Assembly: GCA_030268105.1 (NCBI GenBank)
Contig: BSDZ01000078.1
Coordinates: forward strand, 4,453,001 to 4,517,000
Origin: Volvox africanus
Lineage: Eukaryota; Chlorophyta; Chlorophyceae; Chlamydomonadales; Volvocaceae
Reading direction: 5' to 3'
DNA length: 64,000 nt
Shown: positions 52,205 to 64,000 of the stretch, piece after piece
Layout: every line of letters starts with the position of its first letter
Numbering within the stretch: the first letter of the stretch is position 1
Program-made: the position numbers and the translations under genes
The notes under the pieces: model-generated
Told to the model about the DNA's origin: nothing
The model's input: only the letters and a program-made list of their open reading frames with translations
Database searches by the model: none

Positions 52205-55083
52205 ATGTTTGCATCGCTTCTAATCAACCGACTCCCCATTAGGGCTACGTCCCTAGTCGCCGTGTATAAAGCCTCTCATCGCGCATTCGGCAACCTGTCA
52301 CGCCCTTTGCTGCGGGCCCTTAGCCTTTCTGCCACAGCCCCGTCTTCCTCTGCATCGCCAGCCCGTGTCCGACCCGTGGGTCAGGGGCGCGGTAGCTGTA
52401 ATTGCTGCTACAGCGGCGGTCGCAATCATATTCTCATCTCTAGCGGCTGCGGCTGCGGCTGCTGCTGCAAGGACTACTTCGCCAACGCGTCTTGCGGTAT
52501 TGCCTCACTGGTGCAGTGCAGCGCCGCCTTCTCCGCTTCCTCGTCCTTTTCGTCGCCCTTGGAAGGGTCGGCCCCGGCCGGGCCGGCAGGGACCCGCGAA
52601 GAATCCGGATCAAGTGCGCCAACCCGTTGCGTTGTACGGATGGTTTCGGGACAAGGAAACGGCGTACACACAAAAAATAATTGAGTTAATTGTAATGAGC
52701 GGGTTGGGTAGGAAGTCGTGCGCCAGTTGGGAGTAGAAACGGGAAGGAGCAGCTGCTGCGACTGCGTCTTTGGATGGCTCCTCGCTGTCCTTGGTCCTCG
52801 TGTAACCTCATCTTATAAGGACACGAAACCCCTTTCCCCTCCTCCCCCGGAACCTTCGGGGGACCCATGCAAGTTGAGCGCGCAGGTGGCGGCGATAGCG
52901 GCAGGGGTGCGTCAGAAAGGTGCTCCAGGGAGGGGCTCAACGACTCGGGTGCTCCAGAACAAGGTTCCCCGCAGCAAGTCGAGAGCGACATGAAGCAGGT
53001 GCTCAAGGCGGGGGAGACGGTGACGGATGCTGCGCGCTCAGTCGCCGATACGGCCAAGTCGATGGCCGCCATGGCGCTGGGCCCAGCAGGGCCGGCAGAA
53101 TCTCACCCCATAAGGCCCCAGGAGGACAAGATGAGGTCGTACGCTAGGTTCCCGGAGGTGGGAACGCTCCCAAAGGTGCGTGTGTGTTTTGTCCGCAATC
53201 CCGATCTGTCGAAATGTTTGTTTTCCGATGTAATTGGTGAACCGAGGCCCAGATGGCCCACCCCATCCCTCCCCGCCTCGCCTAACGGGTAGTACGTTTG
53301 CTTTTCAACAGCGTTACCAGCTATCCCGTATTCGCCTTCCTTCGCAGGCCCCCACCGCTCCTCTCCTCCCCCTCACCTCGCCCTTAGAGCAGCGTCTGTA
53401 CCAGGCAATTATCAGTATCAATACCATGCAGGTCTTTATTATCGTCTTTTACTCTTCGCCGCCCCTGCTCTGTCCTCCTCTCTTCTCGCCCACTGCCAAC
53501 GCCCTCGTGGTCCCTCTTCAGGGCGGTCGCGGGGTACCCGGACTGGTGCGCAATGTATGGGGCATGGAGGCGCAGCGCCCCGCCTTTCCACAGCTGCAGG
53601 CGGACACGTCCTGCGATGTGCTCGTGGTGGGGGCTGGCTTAGGGGGACTTTGCATCGCCTACCAGCTGGCCAAACAAGGTGGGAATGTGTGTTTATTTTG
53701 GTAGGTGGGAAGGGGCTTGAGGTGGAGTTGAAATGTGTGTATTTGTGTGTGTGAATTTGGATTTGGATTTGGGGTTTAAGGTTTGGGATTTGAGAGGGTG
53801 TTTGAGTGGATGTAGGGAGCGGCGATCGGAAAAAAAAAGCATCAGGTCAGCTTCGCCTGGGAGCCAGCACGGCTTTCACTTCGCCGCCAGCAATACGGCC
53901 AATACTACACATAATTACGGTTCCTCTTCTCCTCTTTACTGTGGCTTTCAATTGTGGCCTTGGCGACTACCTAGTTTACGTCCCAGCTCGTTTCCACATT
54001 TCCTGCTTTGGTCGGGAGTTAACCAGCATCCGACCCTCACAGTGGTTAGTCCTCGCTCCTTCAGTATCAGCACCAGCTGATTCGTTTCATTCGTCTACCC
54101 CTTCCCCCCCCGTCCCTAACATCGTTCCTGGACCGTTGCCACTCGCCTACCGTCGCTTGGGGTGATTGCCCGAAGGCCATGACGTTGTGGTTCTGGAGGC
54201 GCGGGTTCGTGGAGGTGGCCAGTCGGGGCGCACTTCCGCGCACATCATGCAGTGGAATGACGACTGGTACAAGACCATTGAGAGCAAGGTGCGGCACGAT
54301 GCCTCCAGGAGGTGCTGGAGCTCCTAGGGCGGGGTCGGGGACGGTTCCGCACTGGGGCCTTGAGGAGCTAAGGATGGTGGACTTTGTCGGCGAATACCCA
54401 GGTCACCGAGATCTCGGGTGTCATGCGGGAGTGGCGTAGGGAGATTGTTTCCTGGTGGGCCCTATCTGGGCCCGATTGAAGGAGGGCGCGAATTGAAGGC
54501 ATGAAGGGATTGGGGGGAGAGAGGGAGGGGGGGAGGGGGGGGAGGGGGGGTAGAAAGGGGGGGCCTCTCATGAAGGGGCGTGACGCCGGGTCCGTGTTGC
54601 GGGTGGAGCGGGTGAGATGGCCTTATGATGTCATCACTTTATGATGCTATACCCTATCTTGACACCCGTTTTCTACAATTTGTACTTGGTACGGTCTCTA
54701 TGCAGTACGGCAAGGAAGGTGCCCGCCACGTGGCCGAGTCGCACCTGGCTGCCATCGACTTTCACGAGCGGGTCGTGCGGGTGTGTATCCCAGCCCCGTG
54801 GGAGGGGGGGAGAGTGGGGAGGGGGGAAGTCGAATAAACGAGGCATGATACCGCTGTATAAAGGGGGGAAAGGGAGGGAAAAGGGGAGGAGGGGGGAGGG
54901 GGGAAAGGGAGGGAAAAGGAGGACAAAGGGAGGAGGGACAGGGGGAGTGGGAGGCATTCGTAGTTCCGGACTGGAAGTGAGAAGGGTAGTGAAAGGAGAG
55001 GCCCCCGCAGCAGCAGCGTCATGAAGCAACGATAGGGTGGTTGGATGCCAGGAGGCAAGTATAATAGCACGCAAGTCGCAGGC

Positions 55084-55127
<44 letters not shown>

Positions 55128-58100
55128 ATCCGAGTCTCTCCATTCTGACCGCAGCAGCACCGCATCGGCGAGAGGGGGGAGGGGGGACGGGGGAGGGGGG
55201 AGGGGGGAGGCGGAGGCGGAGTCCCCGGCCTGGGGCGCCTCAAGCCGGTTGGAAGATGCAGTCGCCACACTTGCAGTGTAAATACACACACACACACGCA
55301 TACACACACACGCACGCACACACACACATACACACGCACGTGCTTTCTTCACCCCGGCATACCCGCAGGAGGAGCGCATCGAGTGTGACTTCACCCGCCT
55401 GGATGGCTACCTCTTCCCTCACGACGACAAGCCGGTGCGTGTGCGTGTGCATGTGTATGTGTGTATGTGTGTACAACATCAGTCACATGCTCCTAATCCT
55501 CCCCCAAAACTTGTCCCACGCTGCCCGCAAGGGGGGATCAATATTTACAAGACACAAACTGCGCTCCGCATCCCACATATGCAATACACACGCGCGCGCG
55601 CGCGCGCTCGCGGTACACGCACACGCACCCCGGTTCCGCAGTCCACACTCCACATGCTGCGGGACGAGCTGACCGCCTGCCTTCGAGCGGGAATGTCGGA
55701 TGTACGGCTGGTGGATCTATCCGTGGATCCGAAACACGGCAAGCTGGGCCAGGCGTTACTGTTTCCCCGGTATGGTGGGTTGGGCGCCGGGGTTGGGGTC
55801 GGGTTTGTTGCCTTGGGAAGAGGGGGCGGTAGAGAGCGAGGAGGAGATGTTAGTGTCTCTCAATAGTTGCCTGCAACGATGACGATAGCGAAATCCAGGG
55901 GGAAGCGGAAATTGTTTGTGTGTGCGAGTGTGTATGTATGTGTATGTGTATAAGGCCCGAAGTTAAGGGCATTTGTGAATGGCACCTGCGACGAGTGCGG
56001 TCCTACGAAGATAACCACCAACCAACCCATTGAGCCGCCAGGGGAGCCGCGATCTTCCCGCCGTCGCCGCCGAGCCATATTGTCGGTCTGTTCCCACCCG
56101 ACCTCGTAAACCCGGATACGGATCAGGTCCGCGGAGTTTCATCCATTGAAGTACATCAACGGCCTGGCTGATGTCCTGACAAACAACTACGGCGTACGGC
56201 TGTACGAGCGCACGCGCGTCGAGGACTCTCTGGATCTCCAGCTTGCGGGCTCGGTGAGTTGCGGTATCAGGCCGGGATTTCTTCCATCCGTACGGGTGTT
56301 GATTAAAGGATTCATGAGGCGCGGCACAGAGAGTTCTTCGACATGTCTGGATGCAATACATTATCGTACACCACCGTACACCTCACCGTACACCTCACCG
56401 TACACATCACCGTACACATCATCGTACACAACGTACAGTTCAGTATTGCTGTACACTTCATGCATGTATCATGGAAGCACCGCTTCTTGACACAGGTTTC
56501 TTTCGCTGCTACCGGTGGGGGCTGCAGGTGTCCACCAGCTCGGGAGCCAAGGTGACCGCGCGCAAGGCCATCGTTTACGCCACGAACAGCCCTATTAACC
56601 GAAACGTCGCCGTACACGCGCGCCAGGAGGCCAACCGGACCTACATGATCGGGTTCAAGGTGCCGAAAGGTGAATCAGTTCGGAGAAAAGGCTAAAAGCA
56701 AGATGTACGACATTCGGTGTGGTGTGTGGAATTTACGGGCGTCTAATGGGGGGCGTGTACCGTGTTTGGAGATGTACATTCTGCTGGATGCGCTCTGTTG
56801 GACGCAACCTTATTACGTGCCGCTCTACGGGGCTGCGTACGGTTTCTCGTCCACTTCGTATGTGTTTTGTCGTACTGTCGCACAGGCAGTACGGCCCGCG
56901 CCAACTGGTGGAGTACGGAGGACGTCTACCATTATATCCGGCTGCAGCCTGGTGACGTGGACGGCCATCAGCCGTACGATGTACTGCTTGTCGGAGGTGA
57001 GCGATCCATCGCGTTAAAAAAACTATTAAAACCTTGCATGTCGCACGGTTTCGTACATTTTTTTGGTGGTTATCATGTCTCTTCTTATCTTAACCAACCG
57101 CTTTCCATACCCCCCCCCCGCTCGCTCCACCGCGTCGCTCCAGGGGAGGACCACCAGACAGGTCAGTACCCCTGCAAGTACTCGGACAGCTGGGAGGCCC
57201 TGGAGGCCTTCGCGCGGGCAAGGTGGCCGCAGGCGGGGGAGGTGCTGTACAGGTGGAGCGGACAGGTAGAGGGGGGGGAGCCGAAGCGGGGAAACATGGA
57301 GGGGGGAAGGGGGAAAACACGTTGGCTGTGTGGTGGTGATCACATATTGCGAGACGTCCAATCCTGGAGTAATCTCCCCAACTAAGTACGGGGGGTAAAT
57401 GTGTATTAATAGGACGGAGAAACTTCTCGTACCCTGCTTGTCCCGTCCTGCAACCGCGATGTACGCGTGTGACAGGACGGGTACGATTGAGATAGGGGGC
57501 GCGTGCTTGCCGGCTGAGGTACGGTTGAGGTACGGCTGAGGTACGGCTGCCGCAAAATCCCTCCGCTCCCCGCCCCCGCTCCCCCGCCCGACCCTCGTGG
57601 GGCCTCGCTACCCGCCGTATGCGTTTGGCCACGTCGGTGCTCCGGGATTTGTTCAGGTGTACGAGCCCATTGACCTGCTCGGCCTGTACGGGCTGGATCC
57701 GCTTAATCCGGCCAATGCCATCAGTAATGTCAAACGCTACATTGCGACAGGTGATGTAAGGGTTGTGAGGGGTGTGCATTTGAAAAACACAGAGACCTCA
57801 CACCTCACACCTCCTTTCCTCACCTGCGTGAAAGGTCTTTGACCTAACCGGCGCTTCTTCGCGGCATTCTCTTCGCACCTTGTGCCGTACTTCCGAACCA
57901 TGGTTCACAACTGCTAGGCCCATGGGTCATTCTTTCAGGACCCAGCATCCGTACACCTTCCTTGCTCATGCGGGATGTTTTGCACAAGTAAGACTTTTTA
58001 GCCATTCTTTTTCTCTTAGCCCTCAATTTTTTCCAAGACTGGTGAATTATCGCGCTGCAGGCGACAGCGGTCAGGGCATGACGGGCAGCGCCATCGCGGC

Positions 58101-60553
58101 GCTGATCCTGGCCGATCTCATTTCGGGGCGAACACATCCATGGGCCGACTTGTACAGCCCCTCTCGCATCACACCCGCACTCAACATTTCCAGCCTAGAG
58201 GTACGGACAAGACATTATATTGTTCATCACTTGGGTACGTCTGGTTTCGGAGGCTGTGTGTTGTTCTGTTTGCGGAGCATCCTGGGTGCCGTCGCCGTGC
58301 TCCTGTCTGGCCATACGGCACGACGTTTGGTTGCCCTTCACTTTGCTGCGTCCAATATTCCACATGTACCAGCACCCGCACCCGCACCCGCACCGGCACC
58401 GGCACCCGCACCGGCACCGGCACCGGCACCGGCACCAGCACCAGCACCAGCACCAGCACCCGCACCCGCACCCGCACCAGCACCAGCACCAGCACCAGCA
58501 CCAGCACCAGCACCAGCACCAGCACCCGCACCAGCACCAGCACCAGCACCAGCACCAGCACCAGCACCAGCACCAGCACCAGCACCAGCACCAGCACCAG
58601 CACCAGCACCAGCACCAGCACCAGCACCAGCACCAGCACCAGCACCCGCACCCGCACCAGCACCCGCACCCGCACCCGCACCCGCACCCGCACCAGCACC
58701 AGCACCCGCACCCGCACCCGCACCAGCACCCGCACCAGCACCCGCACCCGCACCAGCACCCGCACCAGCACCAGCACCAGCACCAGCACCAGCACCAGCA
58801 CCAGCACCCGCACCAGCACCAGCACCAGCACCAGCACCAGCACCAGCACCAGCACCAGCACCAGCACCAGCAGAAACAGCAGCACCAGCACTCGTTGAGT
58901 CGTGTCTCCTCCCCGCCCACTCTCCCATCAGCACCACATAACCACTCCACCTCGCCCATACTCACACCTTCCCCGAATATGCAGGACCTGGGCAGTGAGG
59001 CCGCCGCCACCGCCCGCGGCCTGGCTGACACCGTACTTCCCCGCAGCGTTCTGGGCATTATGGGGCACTCCCAGGCGGAGCACCTCAAGCCGGGTGGGCC
59101 CTCGGGGGTGTCCGGAAAGAGATCAGGGGAGATCAAGGGGGAGTGGGAGGGGGGGTTGCCAAGGTGATGTCAAGCAAGCCAAACCATCATGTTGCCAAAG
59201 CACCCGTGCCCTCCTCTTCTTTCCATCTGTGCTTTTGTCCGACAACCACGCGCGGGTTTGTGCGGGTATAAACACCGTTTAGGTACATCGACGTCTATAT
59301 CTGCGTGAGGGAGCGAGCCGCTGGTCCGTGATCCTCCTGGGGTCTAGGCCCGATATAAAACTACCCAGGAGGCCTCGAGCGAGCTGCACTGGTTGCCGGT
59401 ATGCGCCCGCTCCCTCACAGCTCGGCTCATTCGACGGCGATGGAGCCTCACTTTCCCCCTTTTTTTAAAAGCTGTGACAAGTACGGGGTGCATTAAAGCC
59501 TCTACAAAACCGGCCGCAAGGGGAAGCACATTAAAACAGCGCTGACTGCAGTCTCTGGCCCCGAATCCCTGCAGGCGAGGGTGCGGTGGTCCAGGAGGGG
59601 GTCACGAAAGTGGCGGCTTACCGCACGGCCGAGGGCCACCTGGTCAAGCACTCAGCTATCTGCCCCCACATGGGTTGCCTGCTGGAATGGAACCCCAATG
59701 ACGCCACCTTCGATTGTGTTTGCCACGGCTCGCAGGCAAGGCTACACGATGAGCTGAGTTGGGACAGACATATGGGTCTTGGATGGGGAACATGGAACGT
59801 GTAAAGGAGATTCACGGAGGGGCATTGTGGGCTGGAGGGGAGGGTATGCTGAAGAAATGAGGGGAGAGGCGGGCGGGAGGGGAGAGTGGAGGGAGGAGGG
59901 AGGAGGGAAAAGGGGGGTTGGCGCAGGGGAGATTCACGGTGCTCGTGTGTGTGTGTTTGTGTGTTTGTGTGTTTGTGTGTTTGTGTGTGTGTTTGTGTGT
60001 TTGTGTGTTTGTGTCTGTGTTTGTGTGTGTAGGATAGGGGGGTACATCACCCGTGGCCACTAACCTGGCAGTCCCTACCTTCCCCGGTGTTTCGGGGCAC
60101 CCTCATCCAGTCTCCCATGCCGACTTCTCCGAAATCAGTGGTTTTCCCAGGTTCAGCACCCACCACCAGCATCCATGTTTGTGTCTGCATTCTTGGCAAC
60201 GGCGGGCTTTACGATGAATATTCGGGGAAGAGGAATATATGAAAACTTAAGCCCGCGCGAATGCCTAGTGGTGGAGCCACAGGGCTTTCCCCGGTGGGCC
60301 CCACCCGCATGTCGCATGTCTGCAGTTCGGGCTTTACATGCCTTTCAACCTGTGGGCCTTATTATGTAGTATGTGTTCCTCCTGCTGGCTTGCCGCCACA
60401 TCCTGCTTCGTACCCTCGCTGGTCCCCCCCTCAACCCGATCAGCACCCAAGTACCCAAACGCCCAAACCCCTTTCTCTATCCTTGTTTAGTTTGATTGCT
60501 GCGGCAACTGCATCAACGGCCCCGCTAACAACAACCTCAAGGAGCTGTTCTGA
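52205..60553 (+). CDS. FAD-dependent oxidoreductase (DAO fold) with C-terminal Rieske [2Fe-2S] domain
   Basis: Exons from 53522 on are clear and in phase: 53522-53678, 54176-54288, 54706-54780, 55369-55434, 55642-55769, 56127-56253, 56528-56669, 56886-56996, 57144-57265, 57657-57750, 58061-58200, 58985-59093, 59575-59735 and 60491-60553 (535 codons). The FAD-binding motif is DVLVVGAGLGGLCIAYQLAK followed by HDVVVLEAR; RSAEFHPLKYINGLA, YRWSGQVYEPIDLLGLYG and ATGDSGQGMTGSAIAAL are DAO-family blocks. The Rieske cluster is CPHMGC plus CVCHGSQFD with INGPANNNL at the end. The architecture matches bacterial YhfW-type proteins; substrate is unknown. The 5' end is less sure: 52205 ATG starts a transit-like peptide (MFASLLINRLPIRATSLVAV), a hydrophobic stretch follows in another frame, and an exon ending at 53175 (VLKAGETVTDAARSVADTAK) joins 53522 in phase. 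The last intron has a GC donor (59736). Exon 58200/58985 flanks the CCAGCA array. Confidence 0.88.
55086..55128. repeat. TG dinucleotide repeat
   Basis: An uninterrupted TG run in an intron of the FAD-Rieske gene. A CA-rich tract (55280-55340) and a GT-rich stretch after 55434 lie nearby in the same region. Confidence 0.95.
58369..58872. repeat. CCAGCA/CCCGCA hexamer array in an intron
   Basis: About 84 copies of CCAGCA, CCCGCA or CCGGCA form a 500-bp array between donor GTACGG at 58201 and acceptor TGCAG at 58984. The plus strand stays open in the same frame as the preceding exon and would encode a Pro-Ala repeat ending at a stop near 58941. Confidence 0.95.
59305..59418. repeat. Short intronic inverted repeat
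   Basis: GTGAGGGAGCG at 59305 pairs with CGCTCCCTCAC at 59408-59418, and CCTCCTGGG pairs with CCCAGGAGG inside it. It lies in the intron between exons 59093 and 59575 of the FAD-Rieske gene. Confidence 0.6.
59945..60030. repeat. TTTGTGTG minisatellite
   Basis: GTGTGTTT/GTGTTTGTGTG units are tandemly repeated inside the GC-AG intron (59736-60490) of the FAD-Rieske gene. Confidence 0.9.
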
Positions 60554-63500
60554 TGGGTGACTGTGCTTGCTCCCCAGCGAGTTGTTGGCGGGAAGAGTCA
60601 TGACTTCAGCACTTGAGAGTCAACCACCTGAGCTCCTCCGCGGGGAAGCTGCTGCCTGGACTTTCTCGTCATGATCGTCATGATGAGAAGATTGTTGCAA
60701 TGGTCCCTTCTCTCCCTTTTTCTCTTAGATCAGGGACCTTGTTTAAACGGGAACTGGAATATAAGCGGAAAGATTGGAATTTACAGCCCCGCCGTGGGCA
60801 GATCAGCAGATAGCTAGCTAGGGTCCCGTACACGCCGGGACATGCACCCAAAACAGCCACGATATCGGCCCGGCAACAGCGCGGGAGGCATTGTATGTTT
60901 TCTAATGGCATCTCCTCCACCCCGTCCTAGTTCCACGCCGTTGGTGGTTGATCGGCCGTTGGTAGTTGTCCGCCGTTAGTTGTTGAAGTCTTTCTCTCTC
61001 TTTTCAACCCCTCACATACACGCATTGAATGACAGTGTACAGCAGCAAGACTCAGTTATAGGCAGCATGCATGTAAACGGTGTCGCTCGCTCGTGTTAGC
61101 TGCATGGATGGATGTTGAATTGGATACGTCGTCCCTTCCGTCATCATGCGTATCGATTGACGGGTTGTGAGGGCGGAACAGCTTTTCAGTTGTGAGTTGT
61201 GGACCTGTACGAGATGGCAGTGTATGATGAGAGGAACGGCACTGTTGCTGTCCAGTTGCTCTTGCATACGCAGCTGCTTCATGTTGCTCTGTCTGGAAGC
61301 TCCCCCAGGCAGCAGGTTGAAGTAACACCTGCTGCCTGGTTGAAGTAACACGCATAATTATGTCTTGTGCTTGAGAAGTTGCCCTGCCTGTTGGGGCCCA
61401 CATCATTGCCCCCCTCCTCCAGAACATTCTTGTTGCTCCCTTCGTCCTCCTGAACTGCACGTACACACACGGCCAAGGAGGTGTACGTTCATCAGGGCGC
61501 GGACTGTATAAGGCCCAGCCCCGAAGAAGGCGGAGGGAGACGCAGCTGGTCCTGCCTCCGCACACATTTATGTGGAACGAGCGGTCTAGGTGGTCATCAG
61601 GTTCAAGGTTCAATCTCATCAGGTATCGGTGCAACCCACACCCGCCACCAGCAGCAGCAGCAGCAGCAGCAGCAGGAGTGGATTCTCCCTGGTTTAACAA
61701 TCTGAGCCTGAGCGAAATGGCGAAAGTGTGCCGTACATCCATGCCGGACTGTGTGCGGCATATATCAGGCATATATAGGTATGAAGGTATCCCTCGGAAA
61801 TTGGGAAGCCCCCTCTAAAATCGTCAGAAGCTGGCGCGACTGCAGCAGTCAGTACACGTGCGTGACGGCTATCTACCGTACGGAAATGGTGATCGTCGTA
61901 CAGTTGCGGGCTTGGAAATACTGGAATAGACAAAGAAAATAGGCCTCCGGAAGTGGGCCCCCGGCTATGTGGATTGCTTGCTCCAGCTGGATTAGTAGGC
62001 ATGGTAGATGGTATTACCAATAAGCGGACCTCGTAAAGCTTAGCTCCAGGGAGGGGTCCTGGCGTTTGGTTGTCCCAGGAACGTCAAAGGTGAAACGAGC
62101 GTAGCTCGTCGCTTGCGCCCTGATGCATGCTCTGCGTCCCTCCTGGTGCAGCCTCTATGTGGTTGACATATGTGATATATGTCCTATCCTGCACTTTGCA
62201 TATTCGCGTCTATGTATAACAGATAATAGGCTGTCACTTTCCTATTTTACGGCTTCCAAGAGAGCGACTCGCCCTCGTCGCTCGGCTGCCTATCCGGGTT
62301 GATCCACTGCAGGTGGCAGCAGCTCGGCTTATAAGCCTGCGTTTGTTGCCAAGTCGTACACCTAGGCCTAAGGAATCAGAGCTAATGTGACACTGATTAT
62401 TGCCGCAAATACGTTGCCGCATCGCGGCGGCTTCCGTTGGGATCTCGGGAGTGGGTGGGTAATAAAGAAACGCGTGCTTCCTGTACAAGTTCCTGTTATT
62501 CTATGGGTACTGTTATTCCAAACCCAGCTCCAGCATTTACCTTGTCATAAGAAGAAACATATCAATCTTTGGGCGATTATTGGCCTGATATTGTTTCTGT
62601 CATTGCTTTGTGGACCCTGAAGCCCTTATATAAGAGCAGGAGCTCATCAGGCAACGGCGACCGGGAGGTATCAGACATCCACCTGATGTGTAACTGTATC
62701 ACGATGTAATCAACATTTGAATTGGTTTTTCTGTGATGTTTTTAAGCCATAGTTGAGATCCTCTCCCATTAACAGTATGGCTGCACTAGATGACCTGGCC
62801 CAGTCGAGCTAAAATCAGACGGTTGAAACCATGACCAGACGTAAGGAAAAACCCAAATACACTTTCATAAAACTCTTGTTTCTTTTTCGCTCTAGGCTGG
62901 AAAGACTGTGTTGCACAATCGTCATCCATCATCATTTACCGCCAGTCTATTAAGAGGCGCGGATTTATTAACTTGACCCAACGCTTATGTCCAAATTCCG
63001 AAATACTGAAGTGACAACACATGATTTAATATATTAGGCATGGGTGGAAGTGAGTCACGCTTTTTGGTGTTCGAAGAGAGATGCTTCTGTGTGAAGTTAT
63101 TATAAGTAAAATGTGGTCATATGATGTTTGATTTCCTTGCAATTTCGCGTGGTTCAACGGACAACCCTGCCATTTGTTAATCGACACTGTCCAAACAAGC
63201 TTGATGAGAGCCATATCTTTAAATGTTCTCAAGATGTATTCCAATGCCTATTATTGAGGCCGTGGTGCGTAATTCAGCAAAGTTGGTTTATTAACTCCTA
63301 ACCGCTGTGCGAATAAGAGGTATGGCATCACAAATTACCACTGCAGTACAGCTTTAACATTAGCATTCTTGTGTAATAGATAATTTAAAGACAAAACTAA
63401 TTCATATGCCTTCCTAATGATATTTGTCAACCCCTGACTCCTTAATGTGGATTCTACTCAAATAATTAAATCTCAATCGGTATAATTAATGATATGTGTT

Positions 63501-64000
63501 TCAATTTTGAAAGATTGGAGTAGCATTTGGAGGACGTGGGAGGTTAGGTATATCTCAATCATCGCGTATCTAAATGTTCGTCCGTACTAGATATCGCCGA
63601 GCGGACATGCGTTTGATAAGGCGGCTTATCACGGTTTTATCTGTATGTCAGTGAAAGTGGCAAGCTTCCTATAACTTAATTACATTTCATTAGCATCTGG
63701 GGAGCAGTTGGAGATATTGGTCGACCCGCCCTCCTCGGTCTACGTCTGTCTTCACAGGCGGCCCGTGTCTCCTCTTGGCTTGCGTTAACGTCCTCTTCAA
63801 TTTGCGGCCCTACCGCTGTTCATCTTACTCATACTCGGGAACCTCTCATACCATCTAATACATCGAATATTCAGGGCGTGTTTGCAGCATTTGGCGCTCG
63901 AGGTCTCCTGGTCATCAGTGTTGCCCTTAGCGACCTATTGTTGAGCAAAAATGGTACGAAATGTGCAGTGGTGTTTGGCTTGTGCCAACTATTTATGTTT
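60554..64000. other. 3.4 kb without a supported gene
   Basis: Only short frames with poor codon quality are found on both strands. A CAG run at 61650-61675 and a local duplication of GGTTGAAGTAACAC near 61316-61349 are the only repeats noticed. The last 1.5 kb is AT-rich. Confidence 0.45.

Noticed and set aside
54673..55394. Minus-strand frames with His-Thr and Pro-Leu repeats
   Set aside because: They arise from TG/CA repeats and G-rich introns; the plus-strand exons carry the conserved FAD-oxidoreductase blocks.
58140..59167. Six-frame long frames (Gly-Ala, Gln-His-Pro, Cys-Trp, Thr-Ser, Leu-Val repeats)
   Set aside because: All come from the stop-free CCAGCA array; only the frame continuous with the upstream exon is biologically worth noting.
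60554..64000. Search for a further gene or element at the right edge
   Set aside because: No frame with sustained coding quality, no splice-consistent exon chain and no paired terminal repeats were found.

Overview
The window looks like nuclear DNA of a volvocine green alga (Chlamydomonas/Gonium/Volvox group). The evidence is intron-dense genes with 100-700 nt introns and clean GT-AG borders, long Ala/Ser/Gln/Pro low-complexity inserts, cilium-related genes, candidate TGTAA poly(A) motifs after several stops, and many short tandem repeats. It is eukaryotic: no operons, ribosome-binding sites or CRISPR were seen. All gene models below were spliced by eye from reading frame, splice dinucleotides and phase.

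Layout. 1-1.0 kb: 3' part of a CFAP73/CCDC42-type ciliary coiled-coil gene (minus). 2.3-4.2 kb: an unrecognised four-exon gene (plus). 5.5-9.8 kb: a CACTA (EnSpm) DNA transposon with 3-bp target duplication, about 38-bp terminal inverted repeats and dense subterminal GCGTTAG repeats, lacking a recognisable transposase. 11.8-16.9 kb: a class-3 lipase (minus), sharing a short divergent promoter region with a complete MORN1-like gene at 17.4-21.8 kb (plus). 22.7-28.6 kb: the spliceosomal protein RED/IK/SMU2 (minus, 9 exons), divergent from a small single-pass membrane protein (29.0-30.3 kb, plus). 32.6-37.6 kb: an organophosphate:phosphate antiporter of the GlpT/SLC37 type (minus, 10 exons), divergent from a giant Ala-rich helical protein of roughly 2,100 residues (38.8-47.1 kb, plus). 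48.7-50.7 kb: a secreted Cys-containing protein with a mucin-like tail and C-terminal hydrophobic end (minus). 50.9-51.5 kb: a long imperfect inverted repeat able to form a hairpin. 52.2-60.6 kb: an FAD-dependent oxidoreductase fused to a C-terminal Rieske [2Fe-2S] domain (plus). It contains a roughly 500-bp CCAGCA array in an open-frame intron, and a GC-AG intron that splits the Rieske cluster motif. 60.6-64 kb: no gene seen.

The genes do not form one pathway. Two neighbours point to cilia (CFAP73-like, MORN1-like); the others are splicing, lipid hydrolysis, phosphate-ester transport and redox functions. The observations most worth a second look are the CACTA element with its odd cargo and extra terminus, the 570-bp foldback, the oxidoreductase-Rieske gene whose repeat-bearing intron would yield a Rieske-less isoform if retained, and the Tyr/Gly/Gln-rich domain inside RED.
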